Shown in pieces: positions 51,717-59,573 of a DNA stretch of 64,000 bases. The translations under genes were made by a program, and so were the position numbers. Position 1 is the first letter of the stretch, and each line of letters opens with the position of its first letter. This DNA is from CATOSK01 sp034423195 (GTDB taxonomy: Bacteria; Chloroflexota; Dehalococcoidia; Lucifugimonadales; UBA3495): assembly GCA_034423195.1 (NCBI GenBank), contig DAOUIZ010000051.1, positions 61,861-125,860 on the forward strand, read 5' to 3'. Under the pieces are notes generated by a model that did not search any database, had not been told where the DNA came from, and worked only from the letters and a program-made list of their open reading frames with translations.

Positions 51717-52601
51717 TTGAAGTACGCTTTCTATCCCGGGTGCGTCTCCCAGGGCGGAGCGCCCGAGCTCTATCCCGCGGCGACCACCATCTGCCAGCGG
51801 CTGGGCATCGAGCTGCAGGAAATCCGCTCCTGGACCTGCTGCGGCGCGGGAGTCATGCAGGAAAAGAACCAGCTTTTCGGGGATGTTCTCAACGCCCGCA
51901 ACCTGGCCAAGGCCGAGCGCGACGGCCTGACCATCATGACCATCTGCAGCACCTGCCAGGGCGTCATCAGCCAGGCCAACAAGCGGATGCAGGACGACCC
52001 GGAGTACCTGGCCCGGATTAACACCCACCTGGCTGAGGAAGGCCTGGAATACCGGGGCACCGCCCAGATCAAGCACCTGCTCTGGATACTCATCGAGGAC
52101 TACGGCCTGGACCAGCTCACCGGGCACCTGACCCGTTCTCTCAACGGGCTGCGGATCGCTCCCTTCTACGGCTGCTACATCGTCCGCCCCACCGAAGCCC
52201 TGGGCATCGAGGAGCACCCGGAACGCCAGACCTCCCTGGAAACCCTGATTCAGACCCTGGGGGCCACCGCCGTGGACTTCGAGGGCAAGACCCGCTGCTG
52301 CGGGTTCCCCATCCTGACCATCAACGAGCGGAACTCCATGGCCATGGTGGGCAAGCACACCTCCGAGGCCAAGGACTTGGGCGCGGATGCCATGGTCACG
52401 CCCTGCCCCCTGTGCCACCTCAACCTGGACGGCTTCCAGCCCAAGGCCGCCAAGCAGGCCCAGCGCAGCATCGACTTGCCCATCCTTCACCTTCCCCAGC
52501 TGATCGGCCTCGCCATGGGTATCCCCGGAGAGGACCTTGGCCTCAAGAAGCACATCATCAGCACCACCCCATTGCAGGTGAAGCTGGGCGCTGCGCGCTA
52601 G
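51717..52601 (+). CDS. CCG-domain (HdrB/SdhE-type) subunit of succinate dehydrogenase
   Basis: 294 residues from TTG 51717, chosen for GGAGG 5 bases upstream; a longer frame starts at 51552 inside sdhB. Two cysteine-rich CCG repeats: GCVSQGG...WTCCGAG...CSTCQG and GCYIVRP...RCCGFP...CPLCHLNL, as in heterodisulfide reductase subunit B and type E SDH. It replaces the membrane anchor SdhC/D and would pass electrons to quinone through an iron-sulfur cluster, binding the membrane peripherally. Confidence 0.9.
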   Translation: MKYAFYPGCVSQGGAPELYPAATTICQRLGIELQEIRSWTCCGAGVMQEKNQLFGDVLNARNLAKAERDGLTIMTICSTCQGVISQANKRMQDDPEYLARINTHLAEEGLEYRGTAQIKHLLWILIEDYGLDQLTGHLTRSLNGLRIAPFYGCYIVRPTEALGIEEHPERQTSLETLIQTLGATAVDFEGKTRCCGFPILTINERNSMAMVGKHTSEAKDLGADAMVTPCPLCHLNLDGFQPKAAKQAQRSIDLPILHLPQLIGLAMGIPGEDLGLKKHIISTTPLQVKLGAAR

Positions 52602-52636
52602 TATTTGTCCGAACCCGGATACCAAACCCGGATTCC

Positions 52637-52670
52637 AAACGGTCCTCTCTGCAACCGGAGAGGGCCGTTT
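52637..52670 (+). terminator. Terminator of the sdhAB-CCG operon
   Basis: AAACGGTCCTCTC (52637-52649) pairs with GAGAGGGCCGTTT (52658-52670) with one T:G mismatch and an 8-base loop. 35 bases beyond the stop codon. Confidence 0.7.
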
Positions 52671-52692
52671 GGGTGGTGTCCCAAAAGGCGGG

Positions 52693-52721
52693 TTGAGATT
52701 ATTCCACATAAGGAATATACT
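52693..52721 (+). promoter_or_regulatory. Promoter and operator of the toxin-antitoxin operon
   Basis: -35 TTGAGA (52693-52698), 17-base spacer, -10 TATACT (52716-52721). The spacer holds the palindrome ATTCC-N6-GGAAT (52701-52716), a likely binding site for the HTH antitoxin. The predicted transcription start falls on the GTG at 52727. Confidence 0.65.
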
Positions 52722-52726
52722 TAGTC

Positions 52727-53086
52727 GTGGCTTGGGAAGTGGAGGTCACGGACCAGTTCGGCCGGTGGTGGCATGAACTTTCCGAAGGCCAACAGGACGC
52801 CGTGGCCGCGAAAGTCGGGTTGCTGGAAGAGCTTGGGCCCAACCTGCCGTTTCCGCACTCTTCCGATGTCAGGGGTTCGCGTCATGGACAAATGCGGGAG
52901 CTTCGGGTGCAACACGCCGGAAGGCCGTTGCGTATCCTGTACGCTTTCGATCCCAGGAGGACATCCATCCTGCTCATCGGGGCTGACAAGACTGGGAATC
53001 CCCGCTTCTACGTCGAATATATCCCGGTCGCGGATCGGCTCTATGATGACCATCTCCAGGAACTGCATAGGGAAGGACTAATCTAA
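52727..53086 (+). CDS. HigB/Gp49-like RelE-superfamily toxin
   Basis: 119 residues from GTG 52727 (VAWEVEVTDQFGRWW...). The HigB/Gp49 pattern is visible: an N-terminal helix, LLEELGPNLPFPHSSDVRGSRHGQMRELRVQHAGRPLRILYAFDPRRTSILLIGADKTG (contiguous), and a C-terminal helix. RelE-like mRNA interferases cut mRNA on the ribosome. It precedes its antitoxin gene, the HigBA order. No SD can exist upstream if transcription starts at the predicted position. Confidence 0.85.
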   Translation: MAWEVEVTDQFGRWWHELSEGQQDAVAAKVGLLEELGPNLPFPHSSDVRGSRHGQMRELRVQHAGRPLRILYAFDPRRTSILLIGADKTGNPRFYVEYIPVADRLYDDHLQELHREGLI

Positions 53087-53442
53087 TGAGTGGACGACGC
53101 CCGTTTCGCGAACTGACCACGGGTTTTTCCCCGGAGCGCAACCGCCGCATTGAATTGGAGAAAGCGCAGCTCTTGGCTGAAATGCCGCTCCACGAGTTGC
53201 GGTTGGCGCGGGAGTTGACCCAGAATGAACTGGCTCAGAAGCTATCTGTGAATCAACCGGCCATAGCCAAGATGGAACGGCGGGCGGACATGTACGTCTC
53301 CAGCCTGCGCTCCTACGTCGAAGCTATGGGAGGGAAGCTGACGATAGTGGCCGAGTTCCCGGAAGGCTACGTCCCGATTACGAACTTCTCCAGCGTGGGG
53401 ACGGAAGAAGGTGAGGCAGCCGGCGAAGGAGCGGTCTCTTAA
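53086..53442 (+). CDS. XRE/HTH antitoxin (HigA-like)
   Basis: 118 residues from ATG 53086, sharing one base with the toxin stop (TAATG). The HTH lies at about 39-70: LRLARELTQNELAQKLSVNQPAIAKMERR. It should bind the palindrome at 52701 and repress the operon, and neutralise the toxin. The C-terminus is acidic. Its stop overlaps the stop of the convergent aminotransferase gene by four bases. Confidence 0.88.
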   Translation: MSGRRPFRELTTGFSPERNRRIELEKAQLLAEMPLHELRLARELTQNELAQKLSVNQPAIAKMERRADMYVSSLRSYVEAMGGKLTIVAEFPEGYVPITNFSSVGTEEGEAAGEGAVS

Positions 53443-54734
53443 CCTCGAAGCGCAGGAACCACCTGCCGGAACGCCTCCACCGTCTTTTCCACGTCCTCCG
53501 AGGTGTGGGCCAGCGAAGGGTAGAACTTGTTGGGCCAGCTCTTCAGGATACCCTGCCGGAGCATTCCCTGGTTGAATCTGGCCATCATGCCGGCATCTGC
53601 TGCCAGGGTATCCCGGTAGTTGTGGACCGGCTGCTCGCTGAAATAGACGTCGAATATCGTGTCATCACCGCAGCTTTGCACCGGGATGCCGTTCTCGTTG
53701 CAGGCCCCCACCAGGGCCTCCCGCACCTGTCGGCCGGTCTCCCGCAGCCTTTCGTAGACCCCGTCCTTCCTCATTTCCGCCAGCGTGGCCAGCCCGGCGG
53801 CGCAGGCCACCGGATTGCCGTTGAGCGTCCCGATCTGGTTGACGTAATGGTCCGCGTCGGCCTCCCCCGCATCGTACACTGACATGATGTCGGAACGTCC
53901 CAGCACCGCGGCCAGCGGGTAGCCCCCGCCCATGATCTTCCCCACGGCGCAAAGGTCCGGTACCACCTCGTACCGTTCCTGCGCTCCACCGTAGGCCAAC
54001 CGGAAGGACGTGACCACCTCGTCGAAGACCAGCGGGATGCCATGACGGCGGGTTACCTCCCGCAGGCCGGAGAGGAAGCCAGGTTCGGGAGCGATGACCC
54101 GTTGCAGCGGCTCCACGATCACCGCCGCCAGTTCATCCCGGTGGGCCTCGATGATGGTGGTTGTCGTCTCCAGGTCGTTGAAGGGAGCGATCAGCATCAG
54201 GTCCTGCAGCGCCTGTGGGATGCCGGCCGTGTTGATGAAGGCCGAAGGATACTCCGCCGACGCCGGCGGGGTCACGCTCATCAGGGCGTAGTCGCTGGTC
54301 CCGTGGAATCCCCCTTCAAACTTGAGCACCTTTTCCTTCCCGGTGAAGGAGCGGCAGATCCGCATGGCCTGGAAGCAGGCATCGGTCCCGCTGGTGGTGA
54401 ACCGCACCCGCTCGGCGCAGGGAACGGCCCGGCACAGCTCCTCGGCCAGCAGGACGGCCTTCTCGTTGGTAGTGAAAAAGGTGCTGCCCTTTCCGACGGC
54501 CTCCACCACCGCCTCCACCACCGTCGGGTGGGCGTGCCCCAGGATCATCGGGCCGGACCCCATCAGCCAGTCGACGTATTCGTTGCCGCTGACGTCCCAG
54601 ATGCGGGAACCCCGGCCCTCCTTCGCCAAAAACCGCAGGTCCTCGGGAAAGCTGGTATTCCCCCCGGTCCCGCCGGGGAAGTATTGGGCCGCCTTGTCCA
54701 GTAATTGCCTCTCCCGCGGTAGGGAGTTTCCCAT
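53439..54734 (-). CDS. Class III aminotransferase, glutamate-1-semialdehyde aminomutase-like
   Basis: 431 residues from ATG 54734. PLP fold type I class III blocks: MGSGPMILGHAHPTVVEAV, RFTTSGTDACFQAMRICRSFTGKEKVLKFEGGFHG (the HemL-like block), FDEVVTSFRL, and VGKIMGGGYPLAAVLG with the PLP Lys. It resembles HemL but lacks clear evidence of being the tetrapyrrole enzyme; an omega-aminotransferase is possible. Single gene, its promoter is not obvious. Confidence 0.87.
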   Translation of the reverse strand: MGNSLPRERQLLDKAAQYFPGGTGGNTSFPEDLRFLAKEGRGSRIWDVSGNEYVDWLMGSGPMILGHAHPTVVEAVVEAVGKGSTFFTTNEKAVLLAEELCRAVPCAERVRFTTSGTDACFQAMRICRSFTGKEKVLKFEGGFHGTSDYALMSVTPPASAEYPSAFINTAGIPQALQDLMLIAPFNDLETTTTIIEAHRDELAAVIVEPLQRVIAPEPGFLSGLREVTRRHGIPLVFDEVVTSFRLAYGGAQERYEVVPDLCAVGKIMGGGYPLAAVLGRSDIMSVYDAGEADADHYVNQIGTLNGNPVACAAGLATLAEMRKDGVYERLRETGRQVREALVGACNENGIPVQSCGDDTIFDVYFSEQPVHNYRDTLAADAGMMARFNQGMLRQGILKSWPNKFYPSLAHTSEDVEKTVEAFRQVVPALRG

Positions 54735-54746
54735 CAATGCGCCTCT

Positions 54747-55154
54747 CTATTGTTGTTTCTTACTGATTTCTTCGACTTGTTTCACGGGGTCACCGACCGA
54801 CACATTAGCCGAGCCTTCTCTATATTGATGCTCCCCGGCTGTCCGAATCGTTTTCACCTTTGTTACATATCGAGGAAATGGGACGACAGTCGACAAGCTA
54901 GCTGCGAAGTTAGCCTCTTCATAAGTATCGAATGTCCTGCCTATGGAAAACTGGGGTTCTGTTTGGACAATTTCAACCGTTATTTTTGAACGGGTCAATT
55001 GACCTAGATTAGCCTTGGTGTCGGGGTCAACCACATAGATCTCTGGCTCCAAAACATCGAACCTCATTCGGTCCGACACCCCGTGTTCAGACCCCTTGTT
55101 GATGATCAATTCCCTAGTATTAAGGATTTTGGCGACCTTGCCCTCAATTGCCAT
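54747..55154 (-). CDS. Low-GC hypothetical protein with a GSxxGV beta-domain
   Basis: 135 residues: an N-terminal beta block GKVAKILNTRELIINKGSEHGVSDRMRFDVL, then DPDTKANLGQLTRSKITVEIVQTEP. The 'INKGSEHGV' turn recurs in the neighbour (AIGSADGVSPGHQFIV), so the two are domain paralogues. The fold resembles the C-terminal domain of flagellar/outer-membrane assembly proteins (FlgT-like), but this is a guess. AT-rich compared with its neighbours. Downstream gene of a two-gene unit. Confidence 0.6.
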   Translation of the reverse strand: MAIEGKVAKILNTRELIINKGSEHGVSDRMRFDVLEPEIYVVDPDTKANLGQLTRSKITVEIVQTEPQFSIGRTFDTYEEANFAASLSTVVPFPRYVTKVKTIRTAGEHQYREGSANVSVGDPVKQVEEISKKQQ

Positions 55155-55157
55155 GTC

Positions 55158-55775
55158 TCAGTCTCTCCAAGTCCTCATAAGAATGTCCAACCAGTGCAAT
55201 AAGTCCTCCCCGGGAATCTCTCTCCTTATTATAACTCCACTGGGCGGGGACGGGTCTGATCGCATTCGCCGTTCCAAGTCGTCCCAGAACTCGGGCCTTA
55301 CCCTGTCAAAAACCGAGCAGACACAATGACCAGCATGAACTTCAGACGCTTGTAACACGCCCCACGCGGCCTGATCAGCTGTGTTGAGGACTATGAACTG
55401 ATGCCCTGGCGAAACCCCGTCCGCCGAGCCAATTGCTAACCCAACCCCAATATCGTCTCCAATCTGCGTTATTGCGGTCCATTCGACTGCGATGGTTTGG
55501 GCTGCAATCGCTCTCGCCACTCCTTTAGTGATGATCCACGCTATTACCAGCTTCATCAGCCAGGGAACAGTTTTGGTGATGAAATAGAACAGCGGAATTA
55601 TTGCGGCTGAGATCCCTGTCGCAGCCAGGACTGCCAAGGCAACAGCGTAACCGGTGTCCCTACCGGACGATGTGTTGCCCGTGTGGATGCCCAGGAAAAG
55701 AGGAACAGCTATCGCAAGGGCTACACCCAACAATGCCAGGAAGGGTAGCCAGGTTGTTTTGAGGAAAAGGAACAC
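55158..55775 (-). CDS. Low-GC membrane protein with a C-terminal GSxxGV domain
   Basis: 205 residues. Three hydrophobic N-terminal helices (FLALLGVALAIAVPLFLGI; YAVALAVLAATGISAAIIPLFYF; LVIAWIITKGVARAIAA) then a soluble domain VGLAIGSADGVSPGHQFIVLNTADQAAWGVLQASEVHAGHCVCSVF (contiguous) that matches the beta-domain of the gene at 54747. It starts 3 bases before the next gene, so the two are co-translated. No function known. AT-rich, possibly acquired. Confidence 0.6.
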   Translation of the reverse strand: MFLFLKTTWLPFLALLGVALAIAVPLFLGIHTGNTSSGRDTGYAVALAVLAATGISAAIIPLFYFITKTVPWLMKLVIAWIITKGVARAIAAQTIAVEWTAITQIGDDIGVGLAIGSADGVSPGHQFIVLNTADQAAWGVLQASEVHAGHCVCSVFDRVRPEFWDDLERRMRSDPSPPSGVIIRREIPGEDLLHWLDILMRTWRD

Positions 55776-55839
55776 TTAACCCGCTGGTTTTTCGTGCGGG
55801 CCAGGGGTCAGTAGGGAGACTTCACCTGATAAAGGGGAT

Positions 55840-55872
55840 GGCCCAGACGACCGCGCACGGACGATCTGGGCC
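55840..55872 (-). terminator. Terminator hairpin downstream of mdh
   Basis: GGCCCAGA (55840-55847) with TCTGGGCC (55865-55872) and an extra G:C near the loop. It lies 39 bases past the mdh stop on the minus strand; T tract weak. Confidence 0.5.
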
Positions 55873-55910
55873 AGGTTTGCTCTGGATAAACGTTGTTGCA
55901 AAGCCCGGGA

Positions 55911-56852
55911 CTACCCTTCCGCCTTCGAGTTCCGCATCACCTCCACCAGTTCCTGGACGCTGGCCGCGGAGCGTTCCAGGGCTGCCTGCTCGTCGTCCGT
56001 CAGCGTGATTTCAATGACCTTCTCCAAGCCGCCCGCTCCCAGCTTGACCGGGACGCCTACGCACAGCCCATTGATGCCGTACTCCCCTTCCAGGTAGGCG
56101 CAGGCCGGCAGGATCCGCTTGCGGTCCAGCAGCACCGCCTCGACCATCTGGGTGATGGACGCCGACGGAGCGTAGTAGGCGCTCCCTTGCTTCAGGAGGG
56201 CCACGATTTCCCCGCCGCCCTGGCGGGCCCGCTCCACCAGCCGCTGGATGTCGTCGTCGTCCAGCAACTCGCTGATGGGAATGCCGCCGACGGTGGTGTA
56301 GCGGACCAGGGGCACCATGTCGTCCCCGTGTCCCCCCAGGACATAGGCCTGGACATCATCTACCGAAACGTCCAGCTCCTGGGCGATGAAGGTGCGGAAG
56401 CGGGCTGTATCCAGCACACCGGCCATCCCGAAGACCCGGTTGCGGGGAAAGCCGCTGGACTCGAAGACGTTCTGCACCATGGCGTCCAGCGGATTGGTGA
56501 CCGCGATGATGATGGTGTCCGGGGAGTATTTCACCACCTCCTCGGTAACGGCGGAGGTGATCTTCATGTTGGTCAGCAGGAGGTCGTCCCGGCTCATCCC
56601 TGGCCTGCGGGCGATTCCCGCAGTGATGACCACCACGTCGGACCCGGCGGACTCCGCGTAGCCATTGCTCCCGATGATGCTGGCGTCCGAGCTGATTACC
56701 GGGCCCGACTCGAGCATGTCGAGGGCCTTGCCCTGGGGCAGGTCCTCAACCACGTCCACGAGGACGACGTCGGCGTATCCCAACTGGTGAATCCGCTGAG
56801 CGGTGGTGGCGCCGACGTTGCCTGCGCCGACTACGGTTACCTTGCTGCGCAT
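55911..56852 (-). CDS. mdh: Malate dehydrogenase (LDH-like type)
   Basis: 313 residues. NAD-binding VGAGNVGATTAQRI near 8-21, the substrate loop TAGIARRPGMSRDDLLLTN with the Arg pair that selects dicarboxylates (MDH, not LDH), and the catalytic His in GGHGDDMVPLVRY. SD GAGGAG 11 bases before the ATG. It oxidises malate to oxaloacetate in the TCA cycle and lies on the same strand as isocitrate dehydrogenase (57018), a TCA pair. Similar to the Chloroflexus-type tetrameric MDH. Confidence 0.94.
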   Translation of the reverse strand: MRSKVTVVGAGNVGATTAQRIHQLGYADVVLVDVVEDLPQGKALDMLESGPVISSDASIIGSNGYAESAGSDVVVITAGIARRPGMSRDDLLLTNMKITSAVTEEVVKYSPDTIIIAVTNPLDAMVQNVFESSGFPRNRVFGMAGVLDTARFRTFIAQELDVSVDDVQAYVLGGHGDDMVPLVRYTTVGGIPISELLDDDDIQRLVERARQGGGEIVALLKQGSAYYAPSASITQMVEAVLLDRKRILPACAYLEGEYGINGLCVGVPVKLGAGGLEKVIEITLTDDEQAALERSAASVQELVEVMRNSKAEG

Positions 56853-56989
56853 CTGGTTAGTGCTCCTCTTTCCTTCGTCTCGGTTCTGGATTGGCCTGGC
56901 TTTCTAATCCGTTTCTTCAACGGTTGTCCCGCCCAAGGGAAAGGGGCTTTCCGCCCCCCATCCCCCGGACGCCGGTCGGGCCGGCCGGG

Positions 56990-57017
56990 AACTGCGCCTC
57001 GGCCGGCCGGATTGTCG
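56990..57017 (-). terminator. GC-rich palindrome downstream of icd
   Basis: The region from about 56980 to 57010 holds CCGGCCGG-type arms around GAACTGCGCCT (CCGGCCG/CGGCCGG). It forms a strong hairpin just after the icd stop at 57018 on the minus strand. No T tract. Confidence 0.4.
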
Positions 57018-59246
57018 CTATATCCCATCCACTATGGCGTTCAGCGTTGCGCTGGGACGCATGGCCTTGGCGGTCAACCCGAAATCGGGGCGGTAATAGC
57101 CTCCGATATCCATCGCCTGTCCCTGGGCGTCGATTAATTCCTGCGCGATTTTCTCCTCGTTGTCCGTCATCTGCTCGGCCACCTTTTGGAAGGTAGCCTG
57201 CAGCTCGGTGTCCCTCGTCTGCCTGGCCAGCGCCTGGGCCCAGTAGAGGGCCAGGTAGAAGTGGCTCCCCCGGGTGTCCAGCTCGTTTACCCGGCGCGAC
57301 GGTGCCCGGTTGTGCTCCAGGTGCTGGCCAATCGCCTCGTCCAGCGTGTCCGCCAGTATCTGGGCCCCGTCGTTCTTGAACACCTGGGCGCAATGCTCGA
57401 AGGATGCGACCAGGGCGCAGAATTCGCCCAGCGAGTCCCACCGCAGGTGGTTCTCTTCCAGGAACTGCTGGACGTGCCGGGGAGCCGACCCTCCGGCGCC
57501 CGTCTCGAACAGTCCTCCCCCGTTGAGCAGCGGCACCACGGAAAGCATCTTCGCGCTGGTGCCCAGCTCCAGGATGGGGAACAGGTCGGTCAGGTAGTCC
57601 CTTAGCACATTGCCCGTCACGGCAATGGAGTCCTCTCCTGCCCGGCTTCGGGCCAGCGTGGTCTTGATGGCGTCGGGGCTGGCCATCGTGCTGATATCCA
57701 GTCCCGACGTGTCATGGTCGGGCAGGTATTGGTCCACCTTCTTGATCAGCTCGGCATCGTGGGCCCGGTTCGGGTCCAGCCAGAATATCGCCGCCTGCCC
57801 GGTGAGCCTGGCCCGGGTGACTGCCAGCTTGACCCAGTCCTGGATCGGAGCGTCCTTGGTCTGGCACATTCGGAAGATGTCGCCTTCCTCGACGTTCTGC
57901 TCCATCAGCGCGGTCCCGGAAGCGTCAACCACCCGGATTGTCCCGTTCCCCGGGGCTTCGAAGGTCTTGTCGTGAGACCCGTACTCCTCGGCGGCCTGGG
58001 CCATCAGGCCGACGTTGGCCACGCTGCCGAGAGTCGCCGGGTCCAGCGCCCCATTCTCCTGGCAGTCCTCAATGGTCGCCTGGTAGAGCGTCGCGTAGGA
58101 GCGGTCCGGTATCAGCGCGATGGTGTCGTGCAGTTCGTTGTCCGGCCCCCAGGAACGTCCCCCGTCCCGAATGATGACCGGCATGGAGGCGTCAATGATG
58201 GTGTCGCTGGAAACGTGAAGGTTGGTGACCCCCCGGTACGAGTCCACCATCGACAGCCCCGGGCGCTTCTCGTAGACCGCCTGGATGTCTGCCTCGATTT
58301 CCGCCCTCTTGGCCTCGGGCAGGCCCTGTATCTTCGTCAGGAGCTCGGCGACCCCGTTGTCCGGGTCGACCGCGACCTCTGCCAGAGCCGCCGCGTGCTT
58401 GTCGAACACGTCCTGGAAGAAGACCGACACGCAGTGCCCGAAGATGATCGGGTCCGACACCCGCATCATGGTGGTCTTCACGTGAAGGCCGATCAGCAGA
58501 TCGTCGGCCTTGGCCTTCGCTATCTCGTCGGAATAGAACTGGCGCAGGGCCCGGACATTCATAGCGGCGCAGTCGAGAATTTCCCCTGCCTGCACCGGAA
58601 TCCCGGATTTCAGCTCCGTTACCGAACCGTCCGCGCCCACGAACTCGATGGTGGCCGATCCCGCCTCCGTGGTGGTCACGGCCTGCTCACTGCCGTAGAA
58701 GTCGCCGCCTCCCATGTATCCCACCCGGGTCCTGGACACATCCGGCCAGTCCTGCATCATCCGGTGCGGATACCGCTTGCCGTGCTCCTTGACCGCGTTC
58801 GAGGACCGGCGGTCCGAGTTCCCCTCCCGGATCACCGGATTGACCGCGCTGCCCAGCACCCGGGAGTACCGCACCTGTATCTGGCGCTCCTCGTCGTTGG
58901 CGGGCTGGTCCGGGTAGTCGGGGACATCGTACCCCTTGGCCTGCAGTTCCGCGATGGCCGATTTCAGCTGGGGAATGGATGCGCTGATGTTTGGCAGCTT
59001 GACCAGGTTTGCGTCCGGCTGCAGGCACAGCTCCCCGCACATCTGCAGATAGTCGGGCATCTTCTGCTCGTCCGTCAGCTTGTCCGGGAAATTGGCGATG
59101 ATGCGGCCCGACAGAGATATGTCCCAGGTCTCCAGTTCGATGCCCGAACCCTTGGTGAAGGCCTGCAAAATCGGCAGCAGCGAGTGCGTGGCCAGGTAGG
59201 GAGCCTCGTCGGTTTCCGTGTAGATTATCTTGGCGTCTTCTGCCAT
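57018..59246 (-). CDS. icd: NADP-dependent monomeric isocitrate dehydrogenase
   Basis: 742 residues, the length of the monomeric IDH family and far longer than homodimeric IDH (~415). Diagnostic blocks: IIYTETDEAPYLATHSLLPI, VLGSAVNPVIREGNSDRRSSNAVKEHGKRYPHRM (contiguous), GLHVKTTMMRVSDPIIFGH, VTGNVLRDYLTDLFPILELGTSAKMLSVVPLL, GSHFYLALYWAQALA. It makes 2-oxoglutarate and NADPH. SD GAGGAGAGG before the ATG. Single gene with a ~215-base leader. Confidence 0.95.
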   Translation of the reverse strand: MAEDAKIIYTETDEAPYLATHSLLPILQAFTKGSGIELETWDISLSGRIIANFPDKLTDEQKMPDYLQMCGELCLQPDANLVKLPNISASIPQLKSAIAELQAKGYDVPDYPDQPANDEERQIQVRYSRVLGSAVNPVIREGNSDRRSSNAVKEHGKRYPHRMMQDWPDVSRTRVGYMGGGDFYGSEQAVTTTEAGSATIEFVGADGSVTELKSGIPVQAGEILDCAAMNVRALRQFYSDEIAKAKADDLLIGLHVKTTMMRVSDPIIFGHCVSVFFQDVFDKHAAALAEVAVDPDNGVAELLTKIQGLPEAKRAEIEADIQAVYEKRPGLSMVDSYRGVTNLHVSSDTIIDASMPVIIRDGGRSWGPDNELHDTIALIPDRSYATLYQATIEDCQENGALDPATLGSVANVGLMAQAAEEYGSHDKTFEAPGNGTIRVVDASGTALMEQNVEEGDIFRMCQTKDAPIQDWVKLAVTRARLTGQAAIFWLDPNRAHDAELIKKVDQYLPDHDTSGLDISTMASPDAIKTTLARSRAGEDSIAVTGNVLRDYLTDLFPILELGTSAKMLSVVPLLNGGGLFETGAGGSAPRHVQQFLEENHLRWDSLGEFCALVASFEHCAQVFKNDGAQILADTLDEAIGQHLEHNRAPSRRVNELDTRGSHFYLALYWAQALARQTRDTELQATFQKVAEQMTDNEEKIAQELIDAQGQAMDIGGYYRPDFGLTAKAMRPSATLNAIVDGI

Positions 59247-59460
59247 TGTCCTCTCCTCAGCGAGTAAGTTTCACTTGCCGATGCCAACCGGCTGTCAAAA
59301 TTCAGGTGTCCCGCGCTTCCCGCCATCCCCCAGGGTTGGATCGCTGCTTCGCGTCGTTAGTGGTTCGAAATGGACTGATAAATTGACCCGGAACCTGCGG
59401 TTTCGGGCCCATCCCAAGCTCGGCCCAAAGTCGCCCGCGGGTCCCCGTAAGATTGAGCCC

Positions 59461-59466
59461 ATTATA
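59461..59466 (-). promoter_or_regulatory. Possible -10 element of the icd promoter
   Basis: TATAAT on the minus strand (59466-59461), ~215 bases before icd. No good -35 found. The 327-base gap between icd and the DUF255 gene holds nothing else clear. Confidence 0.35.
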
Positions 59467-59573
59467 CCTTTGCCGGAAAACAACGGCTACTGCCGGAAGC
59501 GCCGCCGGCGCAGGCGGAACCCATCAAAACTCAAACCTGAAGGCTCAACTGCAAGCCGGCGGACAGAGGGCCC

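Noticed and set aside
57714..59267. 517-codon plus-strand frame opposite icd
   Set aside because: Antisense to monomeric IDH, low-complexity product without known domain.
59361..59376. GTGGTTCGAAAT resembling a tRNA T-loop
   Set aside because: No acceptor, D or anticodon stem can be built around it on either strand.
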